Positions 35,273 through 47,213 are shown, counted from the stretch's first letter. The stretch: 64,000 bases of DNA from Dichetophora obliterata (GCA_963920525.1 OY986436.1:181438361-181502360); one strand, 5' to 3'. A program made the numbers and translations. Notes: generated by a model from the sequence alone, not told the origin.

Positions 35273-35823
35273 TCTGTTCCCGTACTAAATTCTAGTAATT
35301 GCAATAGAATAGAGATTTTCATTTTGCATATTAAGGCCCAACCAAAATAGAAGAAACGATACGATAGCAACTTAACCAAAATGAAACGAATTGCTCAGCT
35401 CGTCTGAATCAGCTGATCAGTTGGAAATCGAGTGTTATTTATTTATTTAGTTTGTGCAGTTTTTAATTTTTAATAAAGATTTATGACAGATGAGTGAAAT
35501 AATGGTGAAATTGAAACAAATTAATGAAAATAAAATAAAAACGCACTCTGCACAGCTGTTGTTGACGAGTTGCTACGCTAACAGCTCGGTTCTTACGGAA
35601 TAATACGTCTTGTCAAACTGTTTCGTTTAGTTTGGTTCAGTTACGTTTGCTCATTTTGGGTCACTACATTAAAATGTATTTAAGCGAATACTTACGTTTT
35701 TACTGGTTACGGAGCAAATCGCCTATTTTGGTTGGGCCTTTATTCTTCTCTCTCGAGCTTCAAAATTTTTTAAAATAACGCTTTCAAGCAACTTCAAGTT
35801 ACTTGAATCGAGCACGGGAACAG
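35273..35823. mobile_element. Nested element with CTGTTCCCGT ends
   Basis: The left end CTGTTCCCGTACTAAATTC pairs with CTGTTCCCGTGCTCGATTC from the right, with similarity over about 26 bp. No clear target duplication. It contains the element at 35334-35739. Confidence 0.65.
35334..35739. mobile_element. Innermost Harbinger-like MITE (AGGCCCAACC ends)
   Basis: The 406-bp element has perfect 17-bp inverted ends AGGCCCAACCAAAATAG. TTA lies at 35331-35333 and 35740-35742, compatible with PIF/Harbinger targets. No coding frame. Confidence 0.8.
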
Positions 35824-36960
35824 ACCTAATGATTCTACATGATATCATAACGATTCTACATGAAACCCTGTTGATAATGATTCTACAAGAATTCATGTTG
35901 ATTAACTTTTTACAAGAAGCAATCATGACACTACATGAAATTTTGATTTGAAATGAAATACTAATGATTTTACTATTAAAAGTTTTTCTGTGTAAATAAA
36001 ATGGTTCTTAAATGTTACGCCTACGCCTATTTATACATAGGTAATTTTGTAGTAGTTTCAAATATTCAAAAAAATTTTCATAGTTTTTATTACTTTGTAA
36101 AAAAGAAAAAATAGTACATTTCGAAAAAAAATTTTTAATAAAAAAATCATAATTTTCAATGATAGAAACTATTTATTGAATTATGTGTCAAAATTAAGTA
36201 ATATTTGCAAATAGATAATATGTCATATAAAAGAATGAAGAAAAAGGAAATTTTTAAAAAAGTAAAAACACAACTTTTGTCCTATTCTTTTAACAAAAGT
36301 TGTATATGTTGGAGGTTTTTTTAAAACATATTATATAACACTGAATTGGTAAGGTAATGGTAAATGTTTTCTTATTTCTCCACATTAATTTAATTGAACT
36401 TTCAGACAAAAAAAAATTTGATGAAAACCGATTGTAGAATGGCAGACATATTTGCTCGCAAAATTAAAACTTGAAATTTCAATAGTTTTTCTCATTTTGA
36501 GGCGATGATCTTGCCTTGTACTGAGAATATCTACAGTTTTCGAGACATCGCGTAATTTTGATGTCATAATAGCGTGAATTTCTTAACATAGTTTTTGTTA
36601 AAAATCTTACCACAAAAGGTTCTGTTTACCGTTATTTTTCCCAACCAACGGCATTTCATTCAAAATTACGTTGTACTAAAAAAATTTACAGTTTTCAAGA
36701 TAGCGCCCTTAGTTTGATGTCAAAATAACGAGAAATTTCCAAATTTTACTATTTGTAAGAAAATTTACCATCACAATAAATATTCACACATGTTTACATA
36801 ATAATATGCTTTTTTTAGGGTATCCATAAGAGATAGCGAAAGATGTCTAATGTATAACGAAAGATGTCTAAAAATTCCTCTTACATTATGTTCTTTATTA
36901 CAGAAATATTTTTGAAACGCTCTCATTTCAGGTCAAAGCTCTCAAAAACTTAATAAAGCA

Positions 36961-37371
36961 TTAATTTTGTGATATGTTGTCTATTCCTTTCTCCCGATTT
37001 GAATCACATCCGAAGGTTGTGTAGTTTTTCGTAAATGCCTCAATAAGAAAATACCTACCTATTGATTGGCTTTGTTCATAGATTGCTTTATAAAAACTCT
37101 GTTTATGAAAATGATTTGACTGCATGCATGAGTTTCTTACGTTGTCTCACATCACACTTTTGCTCTATTATATTTTAGGCTTAACTAATGATCAGAAAAG
37201 TTAAAAACACAAACCATTTTAATATAATGTACTTTTTAAACAAAAAAAAAAAAATAATTTAAAAAGCTTTTTATAGCATAACATTTTTGGGATTTTGTAG
37301 ATAACAGTGTCTTTAAAAAATTCCTTAGCAAAGTACTTTATGACGATGAATGGAATTTTAATAACTTGTAG
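36961..37371. other. Unassigned AT-rich sequence
   Basis: Nothing recognised. Confidence 0.5.
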
Positions 37372-38163
37372 CTCGTTCCTGTAACAAAATCGGCAAGTTA
37401 CCGATTTGTGTGACGTCAGCCGTTATCGATCCCTAGTTACCGATTTCGTGACAACTAATGTTTGTGTACGTTTACAGCAAATAACAAGCAAATTACTCGA
37501 CTATTATTTTAGTTGCGCTAAGACTTAATAATAAATAGGTGCTTGTCTTTTTAATAAAAAGTGAATATTAGCAGTTTAAGAAAATTTATTATGTTATAAT
37601 GTTGTGTATTAATGGTTGCGGAAATAATCAACGATTATAAATGTAAATAATTTTACACTTAGTGCTGTGCTGCAAAAACATAGCAAATATATGCAACCGG
37701 GTACTTTTTCATAGCTCAAACATATACTGTTTTGCTAAAATTTTAAACTTTTATGTAAGTAGGCATTATATATAAATTGCATTACCTTTAAGAATAAAAA
37801 AAAATATTTCAATCAGAAAAAAATTCGACTTATATGAAAGTAACCATTTTTAAAGGTATATTTCGAATACTTATAAGTTAATGATACACAACATTACTGA
37901 CATTAGATACATCGGTAGAATTCTCACTTGCCGCAAAGCCAGTGGGAAAAGTGACACATCGTTATCGATTCACTTTACGCAAGAAACACTTTTTTAAAAG
38001 GTTCCATTGAAATGAAATCGGAACATGTGATAGCTTATCGATTTGGGACGAAGAAATCGAACAGAAATCGATTCAGATATTTACAGAAGCATTGCGGGTA
38101 AGAGTGACGTCAAATAGGTAATATGAGTCGGTAACTACGATTGCTACGAGATACAGGAACGAG
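37372..38163. mobile_element. MITE with CTCGTTCCTGTA ends
   Basis: The 792-bp segment has inverted ends CTCGTTCCTGTA and subterminal copies of TTACCGA and TGACGTCA on both sides. TTATCGAT-type motifs recur inside. No clean target duplication and no coding frame. Confidence 0.68.
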
Positions 38164-38890
38164 GTACTGGTAACTCAATTGAACTAGCGTCGTACTGGTT
38201 GAATATCCTCGGATTCAAATGATGAATAAGATTGATATGCGAATGAATGACGCCACTGAATATACCAATTGATGATGAGAGTAAGGACACTATCGATGAA
38301 CATCAATCAGAATTAAAATGGCAACCAAGTACTTTATCTGCATTTGACTCATATATGTATATATTTAAGTATATTTATTACGCCGGAAGCATAGTTTGGC
38401 CGAAGACCATTTTTCCAACTTGAAAGATGCTGCATACAAAAATAAAATCTAAACAAAATTTTGTCAAATGAAAACTACAAACTGCCTTTAAAATTATGAA
38501 CAGTATTTTTACATAAGGTAAAATTTGATTTATTTATTTGTCAAAGTATAATCTATTGACATTCAACAAAATAAGCCTAGATTTTATTTTAAGTTTTAGT
38601 TATTTACACGTCTTTATCACATTAAAAAAAAAAATATATTTCTATATGCTTTTGAAAATTTTTAAGCATTATGCGTAACATTTAAAGTTTTGATTTTTGA
38701 AAAACCTTGTAGTTATTTTATTCAATTAGGGTAATATTTTATTTAATAGTATAATAAATGTAATTATTTTTAAAATTAATTAAAGCGAAAATTGCAATGA
38801 CGTCTTTAAAGTTTTTAGAAAATTCAAAAGTTTCGTTTGGATTTGTAAACTAGGAAAACAAATTCGAAAAGAAAAACATTCAGCTCTTAA
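38164..38890. other. Unassigned AT-rich sequence
   Basis: Nothing recognised. Confidence 0.5.
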
Positions 38891-39293
38891 CAGTGGCGTA
38901 GATAGCTTTTGGTTGGAGGGGTATCCGTAAGAAACATAATATCCTTAAAAAGTTTACTTTTGAATACCTGATTACAAGACTGTTTTGTGCCGCCAGATGT
39001 CATGTTTCACATCCTTACTTTGTTGAAACAAAAAAATTATGGGCTTGTTGAATTGAAAGCTACACTTGTCACTATATCTCTGTAATTGTTGACCGATTTT
39101 GAAAAATTAAACAATGAACTAAGTCAAGTTTTAATAACTTTCTGTAGAAAATGACGAATATTTGGCAATACATAGACATTTGAATTCGGGCTTAACCTTA
39201 TAAAATCAATTCACAATAACGTGAGGTATTTGGAATTGTTTCCATGGCTCTGGCAGAGGTCCAGATCCACGGACCCTCATCTCTACGCCCCTG
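38891..39293. mobile_element. hAT-type MITE (CAGGGGCGTAGA ends)
   Basis: The 403-bp element has inverted ends CAGTGGCGTAGATAG and CAGGGGCGTAGAGAT. Flanking 8-bp sequences GCTCTTAA (38883-38890) and GCTCTAAA (39294-39301) differ at one base, as expected for an aged hAT duplication. No transposase. Confidence 0.85.
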
Positions 39294-39689
39294 GCTCTAA
39301 AAAGTTAATTTACGTTTATAGCGTAAAATTTAATCAAAAAAATTTCGTTTTGTTTTTAAAAGTTGCTTCAAGTTTTGACAAAAATTTTAATATCTAAAGA
39401 CATACACTATGATATCTAAAGATATATACTATCGGTATTGTTGATCAAGTTAAGCAAAAATGTTTTGTTTTATAGAAAATTTATTTCTTTTTCTTTTAAT
39501 AAACTTTAGCAAGCATTAAGCTTATCCTTTAAAAGAAAATTTTTAGGTGATTTTTTCTTATTAGTTTGAAAAATAAATGCTTACTTTAGTATGTATTAAA
39601 GTTTCCAAAAAAATACTAACAATTGTTTGCCCAAGCTTCAATTGAAAAAGCTTCGTAAAGTATTACATGAATTTAAGTGCGTGCTTTAG

Positions 39690-39955
39690 ATTAAGCAGTG
39701 ATCAACTCACTGTTAAAGTCGTATATGATTTCACACATGTTTGAACAAATTCTTAAGAATTGTAGGTTCAAATCGGCCACTTAATCATACGACATTTAAA
39801 GCAGTAAGCTATTTATAGATCACAGCCATCAACTCTACCAAGGTTGCCATCTGTTCTAGTTGTTTCTTATTTATTTCAATACTCATTGGTGTTCGATAGT
39901 TTGTCAAAATACACCTGAGAAATGAAACGAGTTTTTTGCTTTGTTAGAAGCTAGT
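39690..39955 (+). repeat. Foldback-family arm, dispersed copy
   Basis: Matches the left arm at 11090-11345 (TTAAGCNGTGATCAACTCACTG; GCTATTTATAGATCAC; AGGTTGCCATCTGTTCTAGT; ATTGGTGTTCGAT). Only one arm is present, so no palindrome forms here. Confidence 0.85.
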
Positions 39956-40091
39956 GCTTTAACTGAAAGGTGGCTATTTTCACAACGAAATGTTCAATTA
40001 CTCATGACTTCGACCAAAATCGATCAATTATTAGATTATTTAATTAATTTGACATTAATTAAACTTACTTGGCCGTGGTCCGCCATAGTTT

Positions 40092-40182
40092 GTTAATTAA
40101 TTTGTGATCTATTAAGTTATTACATGATTCTAAAGCTTGCAATTTGATTCATGTAAGAACTCAATAGATCACAAATTAATTT
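40092..40182. repeat. Hairpin of about 35-bp imperfect arms
   Basis: TTAATTAATTTGTGATCTAT... and its complement flank a loop of about 20 bases. The right arm resembles 11582-11615, just outside the 11-kb palindrome, so this is probably a terminal part of the same foldback family. Confidence 0.7.
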
Positions 40183-40260
40183 ACCGTTTCGTAAAGCTTT
40201 AAAAGTTTCGTTTGATCAGCAAAATTAATATTTTACAATATGTCATTGCGAAGTAGCTTA

Positions 40261-40680
40261 TCTATATAAATAAAAATCAAATGTCGTTCGTTGTTAATTG
40301 CATCAGTTGAGAACGGCTGAACCGATTTGGATAATTTTTTTTTTTTAAATGTTCGTAATAGTCCAACTTAGGTTTTTACGGAAAGAAAAATTGACCACGC
40401 CCACTTTGCGCCCACTTTTTTTGATTTATCTAAAATCGGAAAACGGCTGGACCGATTTGGATAATTTTTTTTTTAATGTTCATAGTAATCCAATTTAAGT
40501 TTTGTCGGAAAGAAAAATTGACCACGCCCACTTTTGCGCCCACTTTTTTCAATTTATCTAAAATCGGAAAAAGGCTGGACCGATTTGGATAATTTTTTTT
40601 TCAAATGTTCGTAGTTATCCAATTTAAGTGTTTACTGAAAGAAAAATTGACCACGCCCACTTTTGCGCCCACTGTTTTGA
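40261..40680 (+). mobile_element. Helitron/helentron 5' fragment with three tandem units
   Basis: Begins TCTATATAAATAAAA, then AATGTCGTTCG and GAACGGCTGAACCGATTTGG, a common insect helentron 5' start. Three units of about 120 bp follow, each with CGGCTGRACCGATTTGGATAA and GACCACGCCCACTTT. The 3' end is missing, and the next Helitron begins at 40683. Confidence 0.75.
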
Positions 40681-40682
40681 TA

Positions 40683-42518
40683 TCTATATATATAAAATTA
40701 AGTGGCAAAACTTCCTGTTCGCATACTCCTCCTAGACGGCTTGCCCGATTTCAATGAAATTTTCAGGGGTGATTGGGGTCTGTGTGGAGGGTGCACATAA
40801 GAAATTGCATGTGTGTATCTTTGCAGGTTTTGTACCACACCCCCTTTTGTCGCCCACAAATCAATAAAAATGCTGTATTTAAGACGGTTTTGGTCGTATG
40901 AAATTAAAATTTGGTAAATAAGTTCGTATGATAACTATAATTAACTTTGAAAAAATGGGCGTGGTCACAATTCATCTACGCCTACTTTAAAGAAAATATC
41001 AAAATACTTCGAAACCATTGGTCCGATTTAGCTCAAATTTTGTAAGTACGCTTTGCTTTGAGTACGAGATGGTTTAAGGGGCAATGCCACACCCCCTTTT
41101 ATCTCCCACATATAAATAGAAAACTGTTGTTATCGAATAGCTTTAGTTAGAGTTATGGGTCGCACAGCTTAGAAATTCGGTATTCGACCACAATTTAGAC
41201 GTACCGTTTCTGTGATGAAATTTTATGGGAGTGGACAAGGGGGAGGGGCACCTCCGATACAACCCAAATTTTTGATATCGAATAGCTTTGAAGTTATAGG
41301 AATTCATCTTTGGAATTCAGTTTTTGACCTCAATTTACACATGCAGTTTCAATGGTTTTATTTTATGGGCGTTGGACAGGGAGGCGTGACATCTCCCTTA
41401 CAACCCAAATTTGCGATATCGTATTGCTTTGAAGTTATAGGTTGACAGCGTAAGAATTCGGTATTTGACCTAAATTTATACATGCATTTTCAATACTTAC
41501 ATTTTGTCGTCGTAGGGCAAAGGGGAGTGGCACTTCCCATACAACCCAACTTTGTGCTATCAAATAGTTTTAGAGTTATAAGTCGTACAACGCCGAAATT
41601 CAGTATTCGACCTCAATATACACATGCAGTTTCATTGATTTAATCTATGTTCATTGGTAAGAGGGGCGTGGCACCTCCCATTTAACGTAAATTTGCGATA
41701 TTGAATATCAGCGTCAGAATTCAGTATTCGGCCCCAATTTATACATGCAGTTTCATTAATTACATTTTATGGGCGTACGACAAGGGGGCGTGAAACCTCC
41801 TATTTAACCCAAATTAGAGATATCAAATAGCATTGGGGTTATATGTCTCACAGCTTTGGAATTCAGTATTGGACCTCAATGTACACATGCAGTTTCATTG
41901 ATTACATTTTATGAGCGTTGATCAAGGGGGAGTGGCACCTCCCATACAACGAAAATTTGTGATATCGAATAGCTTTGTAGTTCAAGGTCGCACAGCGTCG
42001 GAACTCAGTGTTCGACTAAAATTTACGCTTGCAGATTTACTGATAAAATTTTTTAGAGTTTGTCGGGGGGGCGTGACACCTCCAATTTAACCCAAATTTG
42101 CGATATCGAATAGATTTGGAGTTATAGGTAACTCAGCCTCAAAATTCAGTATTCGACCTCAATGTACTCATGCAGTTTCATTGCTAAAATTTTATGGGCG
42201 TAGGGAAAAGGAGAGTGGCATCTCCCATACAATCAAAATTTGTGCTATCGAATAGTTTTGGAGTTATATGTCGCACAGTTTTGGAATTCGGTATTCGACC
42301 TCCATGTAGACATCCAGTTTAATTGATTACATTCTATTAGCGGTGATGAAGAGAGAGTGGCACTTCCTATACAACCCAAATTTGTTATATCGAATAGCTT
42401 TGTGGATATAGGTCGCACAGTCTCAGAATTCAGTATTTGACCTCAATTTAGAAACTGATAACATTTTATGGGCGTTTGAATAGGGAGAGTGGCAGCAACG
42501 CGCCGGGTTTCAGCTAGT
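40683..42518 (+). mobile_element. Non-autonomous Helitron (helentron-associated) with complete ends
   Basis: Starts TCTATATATATAAAATTAAG and ends GCAACGCGCCGGGTTTCAGCTAGT; a CTAG-type end is the hallmark of Helitrons. No target duplication is expected or seen. The interior holds a long minisatellite. No Rep or helicase coding. Length 1836 bp. Confidence 0.83.
41100..42490 (+). repeat. About ten units of a 140-bp minisatellite in the Helitron
   Basis: Each unit carries TATCGAATAGCTTTG, a GGTCGCACAGC-like block, TTCAGTATTCGACCTCAAT, CATGCAGTTTCA and TTTTATGGGCG...GGGGCGTGGCACCTCC. The TATCGAATAG landmark lies near 41117, 41275, 41415, 41557, 41821, 41960, 42103, 42246 and 42388. The unit also occurs at 26.9 and 31.0 kb. 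Confidence 0.87.
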
Positions 42519-43042
42519 GTTTTCATAAAATTAAAATACAAATTATTTGCTTATGTTTTTAAAAGCTACTTCAACTTACTATAACCAAAATAAAAAACTA
42601 TTTTACTCGTAAAAAAATGTTTTGATTAATAGGATTTAAAAATTATTTTTTTAGTTTTAAATACTTTCGTTACACAAATAGTATGATTTTTTAAAATGAA
42701 TATAAATGATATATTAAAAATAAATCAAAGGTATTTCTAAAAAAAGTTTTTGAAGTTTATTTAAAGTTTCGTTAAGCTTTAATTTGTTTCGTAAAGTTTC
42801 AAAAATAATTTGTTTAGTTTAGTCAAAAACTTAATAGTATACCATTAAAAATAGCTTTCGTTTAGTTTTAAAAAGTTTCGTTAAGTCGTTAAATGTATTG
42901 TGAGAATTAAAAAACAATTTGCTTCTTACACTAATGAAAAACAAACATGTTTTGTATAATCATGTTCGAAAAATATGATTCGATAAATTTTAAAAATTTA
43001 ATTAGATTACTAATTCTTGTTTTTTGTTTTCTTTTTTTAAAT
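42519..43042. other. Unassigned AT-rich sequence
   Basis: Nothing recognised. TTTCGTTAAGTTTTAAAA-like motifs recur here and at 48.4-48.9 and 53.9-54.0 kb. Confidence 0.45.
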
Positions 43043-43158
43043 CAGGGGCCGAATTACAGCATCCGTGATCGAACCAAATTACGAAGGGCACGACGAGACA
43101 AGTGCCTATAAATCTTGTACAATTTTGCTCGATCACGGATGCTGTAATTCGGTCCCTG
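43043..43158. mobile_element. 116-bp hairpin MITE
   Basis: CAGGGGCCGAATTACAGCAT... pairs with the other end (CAGGGACCGAATTACAGCAT...) over 38 bases with three mismatches. The 40-base loop is AACGAAGGG-like. No clear target duplication. The transcript would fold into a long hairpin. Confidence 0.75.
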
Positions 43159-44438
43159 GTTGTCGTTGAGTTTTAAAATTTTATTGAGAAGCCAGGCAAA
43201 AATTGTTTATTTGTTTGTGTTTTGCAGTTGCTACAAGCTTTCAACATTTTATTTAGATAGCACTTTCGAAAATAAAAGACTTTTCATAATTTTCACAAAA
43301 TTAAAGCAAAACTAAAAAGGAAAATTGAATTGATTTGGAGAAGTCTTCTGCTGCTTACAACTTTTAAACTTGACGAAATAATTCATTTACTCATCTAAGT
43401 AAATTTACAGAAACAAAGATGCGAAAACATAAAACACATTGAAAAAAAGACATAAATATAAAGAAGGCAGCAAAGATTGAAGATAACAGAGCCAAAGAGA
43501 AATAAAAACGACAGCATTTACGACAATGGAAAACCAACACTTTTAGCACAATGAACACATTTTCTGGTCCGTTTGTTAAAGTGGTAGAAATGAAATTTTC
43601 AAATAAGTAAAGTTAGCACATTCACAGCAAAATATTGGGAAAAAACGATAGTAAAAGTAAAAGCAAATGATACGAAAAGTAAAGTTTTAATACAAAAAAC
43701 AAATCACTAATGCAACAGCAGGCCAAATACAGACAGACAATACCGTTAAGACAGACAGACAGATAGACCGACCGACAGACAGACAAAATGAGCGGACCGA
43801 CATATTGAAGAATGCAATCTTGAAGTAACGCCAGGACATCAGCTGCAACTATGTTGTTGTTGTTGTGATGTCTTTCAGCAACATTGCCGCCTCTTTGCTT
43901 GCTGCAGTTGTGACTGCTGTCAGCCCATTTGTCGCCATGCCCCATTGACTGTATGTTTGTCTGGCGGTTGGTTTGTCAACCAAAGCAAAAGCTTCGTTAA
44001 AGTGTAAAAATGTATCGAGTTTTTGTCGATCTTTGTATTTATTGACGACACAGCGTGTAAGTTTAACACTTGGGCAAAAAAAGCACATGTGTGAGCTTGT
44101 GTGCGTGCATGTTGTGTAAGCTCGTTGCAAGGATATTGCAGCATGTTGGCTGCTAAACAGGCTCGCTCTAAGGCATCAAAGTTGGTTTTAGTACTTACTT
44201 TGTTGTTGCTGTTGTTTCTTCTACTTATTTAATCTTATTGCATGCTTCTTTAGCTAAAAGTGTAAAGAATATCTTTGTAGCTACTTTTGCTACTTATTCT
44301 GCAACTACTACTCTGCAGGCTGCTTTCTGGCTTGTAAGGACATTGATACTGAAGCAAATCAGCTTGTTATTACTTTGTTTGCTGTTTGCCACAAGGACAG
44401 TATGTGTGTGTGTGTGTGTGTGTGCGTGTTTTTGCTGC
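43159..44438. other. Gene-free region with simple repeats
   Basis: GACAGACAGACAGA-type runs at 43750-43785, GTTGTTGTTG near 43854, and a (GT)n run at 44404-44424 next to the following MITE. Frames on the minus strand (43622-44144) have no recognisable domain. Confidence 0.5.
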
Positions 44439-44440
44439 TA

Positions 44441-45281
44441 CCCAGTAGTTCCAGTCTTGAAGAAATCTCAAATGAATCATGTACGATTTTTCTTGATCCT
44501 TGACGAAACATGCTGATTTGGCCATACATTTCATTGACGAAAATTTCATATAAATGTTCCAAATTCGTGCAAGACGCAATGCAGAAACGTCGAGATTGAT
44601 CATGCACATACCCAATATTGAAATATTGAGGAAGTTTCGTTAACGAAAAGTAGACAAAGATATATAGAAAATTCGTCAAGGAATTAAAACCGAAACGTGC
44701 TTCTGGACCGAATTCAACTTCTTGTGATATATATAGGGGATAAAAATATTTCCCCTATTTCAAAATATTTCAACTCTATTGGAAATCGACGTAATGTTGG
44801 TTTCGTAATGGCCTGACGCCACCACACCGCATGTTTTCCAGGTCCACTCGGGCAGCTGTCCTAAACCGCACAGAACCTCACAGAACCTCACGATGTAGTG
44901 ATAATTCGTTATTTAGTCGTTCGGTAAAGTTGTGAAATAGTCTCCCTGCGAGCGTGTTTCCCGTCAGTTTTGAGCTGAGCAAATTTAAAACAAATCTTCA
45001 CCAAAACTACTCCATCTTTTCAACCTACACCTAACTATCACTCATCTTCCAAATCAACACAATGCTCATACATTTATAAGAAACATAATTATGTAATAAG
45101 AATTACAATAATCATGAATATCTGTTGAAGTTGTTGTAATAGAGTGGAAAAAGTTAGGCGCTGACAACCGCTACTTTGCATTATATTTTGTATGATTTTT
45201 TTTTAGTCCAGCAGCTCATGCAGAAACTTCCTTTAAGAAATCATCACGAAAAGTTCGTCAATGATGCCACGAACTACTGGG
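44441..45281. mobile_element. CCCAGTAGTTC MITE, copy 1, with LINE scrap inside
   Basis: Inverted ends CCCAGTAGTTC; TA on both sides (44439-44440, 45282-45283). Matches 60209-60736 at both halves, but about 400 bp (about 44695-45097) is foreign and encodes a LINE C-terminus. Confidence 0.83.
44760..45040 (+). pseudogene. CR1-type LINE ORF2 C-terminal scrap
   Basis: One frame reads VVRSVKL-stop-NSLPASVFPVSFELSKFKTNLHQNYS, the usual end (LWNSLPxxVFP...FK) of CR1/Jockey ORF2. The conserved Trp codon is TGA here. It lies within the MITE at 44441-45281. Confidence 0.7.
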
Positions 45282-45283
45282 TA

Positions 45284-46479
45284 TCTATCTATACGTCATG
45301 ATTGTGTCTGTGGGCATAAGACTGCGCCTATCTGCAAGTGTGTGTGTGGTTGTTAAATATTATACTCGGCTCAGCTCACTGACAGCAACATGCGAAACAT
45401 GTCCAACTTTGACAAATTTATTGCAGGAATTTTCCATTTATCCAGTAATTGATAGCCCGGATTAGAGCAGTGCATTGAGTTTGGGTTAATTTGAGTTCAG
45501 CTGTGCTCTTGCAAAAAGTAGAGGGTGTGTTGAGAAAGGTCCTGCTGCTGATTTTGCACGATTTCATTAGTTGTACATAATTTATTGCATTTAAATTAAG
45601 TGATTATTTGAAGAGCCTCAATAAGGGTCAGGCTTGCGGTCAAGGGTTAATATGACATGAAATTTTCGGAAACAACTACGTAAATGCTTTAGAAAGGATG
45701 TGCAGACAAGTAGTTTGTTTGATTTCTAGTCTTTCAATTTCCAACTGATGCTCTATGCTTGATTTTGTGCAATACAAGTTTGTCAAACTTGTTTATTGTC
45801 AGATATTTAGAAGTTTGTCTAACGATTATGCAAAAGTATTTATATTATATGAATCTGTAATAATAATGGTTAATTTAAAAAAATTCCTAATAGCCAATTT
45901 AGTCCTTGAACGGACTTTGACCGAAACTTTTTTTGCAAATCTTATTTCAACTTATCAATAAAGTACCCAAAATAATATTCAATATATAATATCAGATTAT
46001 AATATTTACCTTGTACAAACTTATTAATAAAATATTTCGAATAAAAAGTATAAAAAATGCGAGAAGGAAATGCTGCTGTATCGTCAAGCTAAAAACATTT
46101 ATGACATGTTTATGGTTAAGTTTGATTAAAAAGGCTTAGTATAAGTTTTATTCAAACTTTCGTTACACAAATTAACTTTTAAATCTGAAAAAATGTCAAA
46201 AGGTATCTTGAAGCTGTGTAAAATACTTGTGCAACAACATATTTTGCAAGCTTTACATGATAAGGTTTAAGGTTAACAATACCATAAACTATTTACAATC
46301 AAAAAGTTATTAGCATATCCTATGAATTTTATTCAAATAAACTACATGGAAGCATGATTTGAAGATCTGATAATGAATATGTATTTATTAGCTTTATTGC
46401 AAGTTTGATTGATTCAAAATAGAGTAAATTGTAAAACAGTTTTCGTCAAAAAAATAAGTTCACTTAAGTTATAATTAAG
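45284..46479. other. Unassigned AT-rich sequence
   Basis: No supported gene or element. Confidence 0.5.
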
Positions 46480-46807
46480 GCCTAACCAAGCCATGCGAAA
46501 GTACATATTCCCGAATGCCGGACGAATAGCGGTCGAACATGGAACGCACGGCCGTTCAAGTGTCTAACATGGTCTTAAAAAATACAAAAAATACAAAAAG
46601 TGGTCGAAAGTTGGGGGTCGAACAACGGCCGTACAACTTAATTAAGTTGTACGCCTGAGATATGCCACCAAATTTTTCAAAGGTCTTATTAAACAGCAAA
46701 CGTATGCGCAACTACAAAAGCAAGCCTCACTCACATGTTTATGTTGAGCATATGAAGTTAGTTAAAAAAAGCTGCTAATTTTCGTTGTAGTATAATCACT
46801 GTTCGGC

Positions 46808-47213
46808 CGATTTTTTTTTTTAAAACAAGATCAAAGAACCAAGGCTTGCACCTTATACAAACAAGGTTTGGTCTTTGACCTGAAAGGAAAGGGATAGATT
46901 ATTTAGAGGAATTGATTGGAACCATACGTGAATTATTGATTAGGCGAAACAACCGTGAAAGACAATTTGAAGTGCTTTTAATCGAGGCTAGTGTTATTCC
47001 TTAACCTCGGCAAGCTTTTCCAGTCCTTAGTTGTTTCTGTCCTTTAATTCCACATTTTCCACAATTTAGTTGTGGATTTTTTTGTTTTCCCTAATTCTTA
47101 AAAGTAGGAAAGAACAAAGGAAGTGAAAAGAACCATGCCCGAACCCGGATTCAAACCAGGGACCTTTTGGTTGATAGTCTAGCGCACTCTCCACTAGACT
47201 ACAAAGGCCGACA
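46808..47213 (-). repeat. tRNA-derived SINE of a second family, inserted in the MITE
   Basis: On the minus strand a tRNA-like head GTCGGCCTTTGTAGTCTAGT has box A (47201-47190) and box B GGTTTGAATCC (47157-47147). The 3' end is a run of A's (T-run at 46810-46821 on the plus strand). The MITE copy at 25.4 kb reads continuously across this site. The body differs from the 24-kb SINE. Confidence 0.77.
47147..47201 (-). promoter_or_regulatory. RNA polymerase III boxes of the second SINE
   Basis: TAGTCTAGTGGA (box A, 47201-47190) and GGTTTGAATCC (box B, 47157-47147). Confidence 0.72.

Larger units (their letters stand above)
34556..35992. mobile_element. 1.44-kb element with CACACAAAAA-type ends
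   Basis: Inverted ends CACACACAAAAA and CACAGAAAAA, flanked by TA at 34554-34555 and 35993-35994. Copy 1 of family A gives the empty site (AAACACTGGAGAAAATAG near 464), confirming the borders. ATGATTTTAC/AATCAT motifs repeat near both ends. It carries two further nested elements. The frame at 34720-35028 on the minus strand is unrecognised. Confidence 0.75.
34163..36960. repeat. Dispersed repeat family A, copy 2, with nested insertions
   Basis: Matches 262-1335 before 34553 and after 35993. The interruption is an inserted element. The order of landmarks is conserved to about 36960 (GAGATAGCGAAA near 36830). Confidence 0.75.

Noticed and set aside
43622..44144. Minus-strand frames with Thr/His tracts
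   Set aside because: They overlap in three phases over simple repeats.
47135..47213. Functional tRNA gene on the minus strand
   Set aside because: tRNA-like head of a SINE with an A-tail; the acceptor stem is not complementary.
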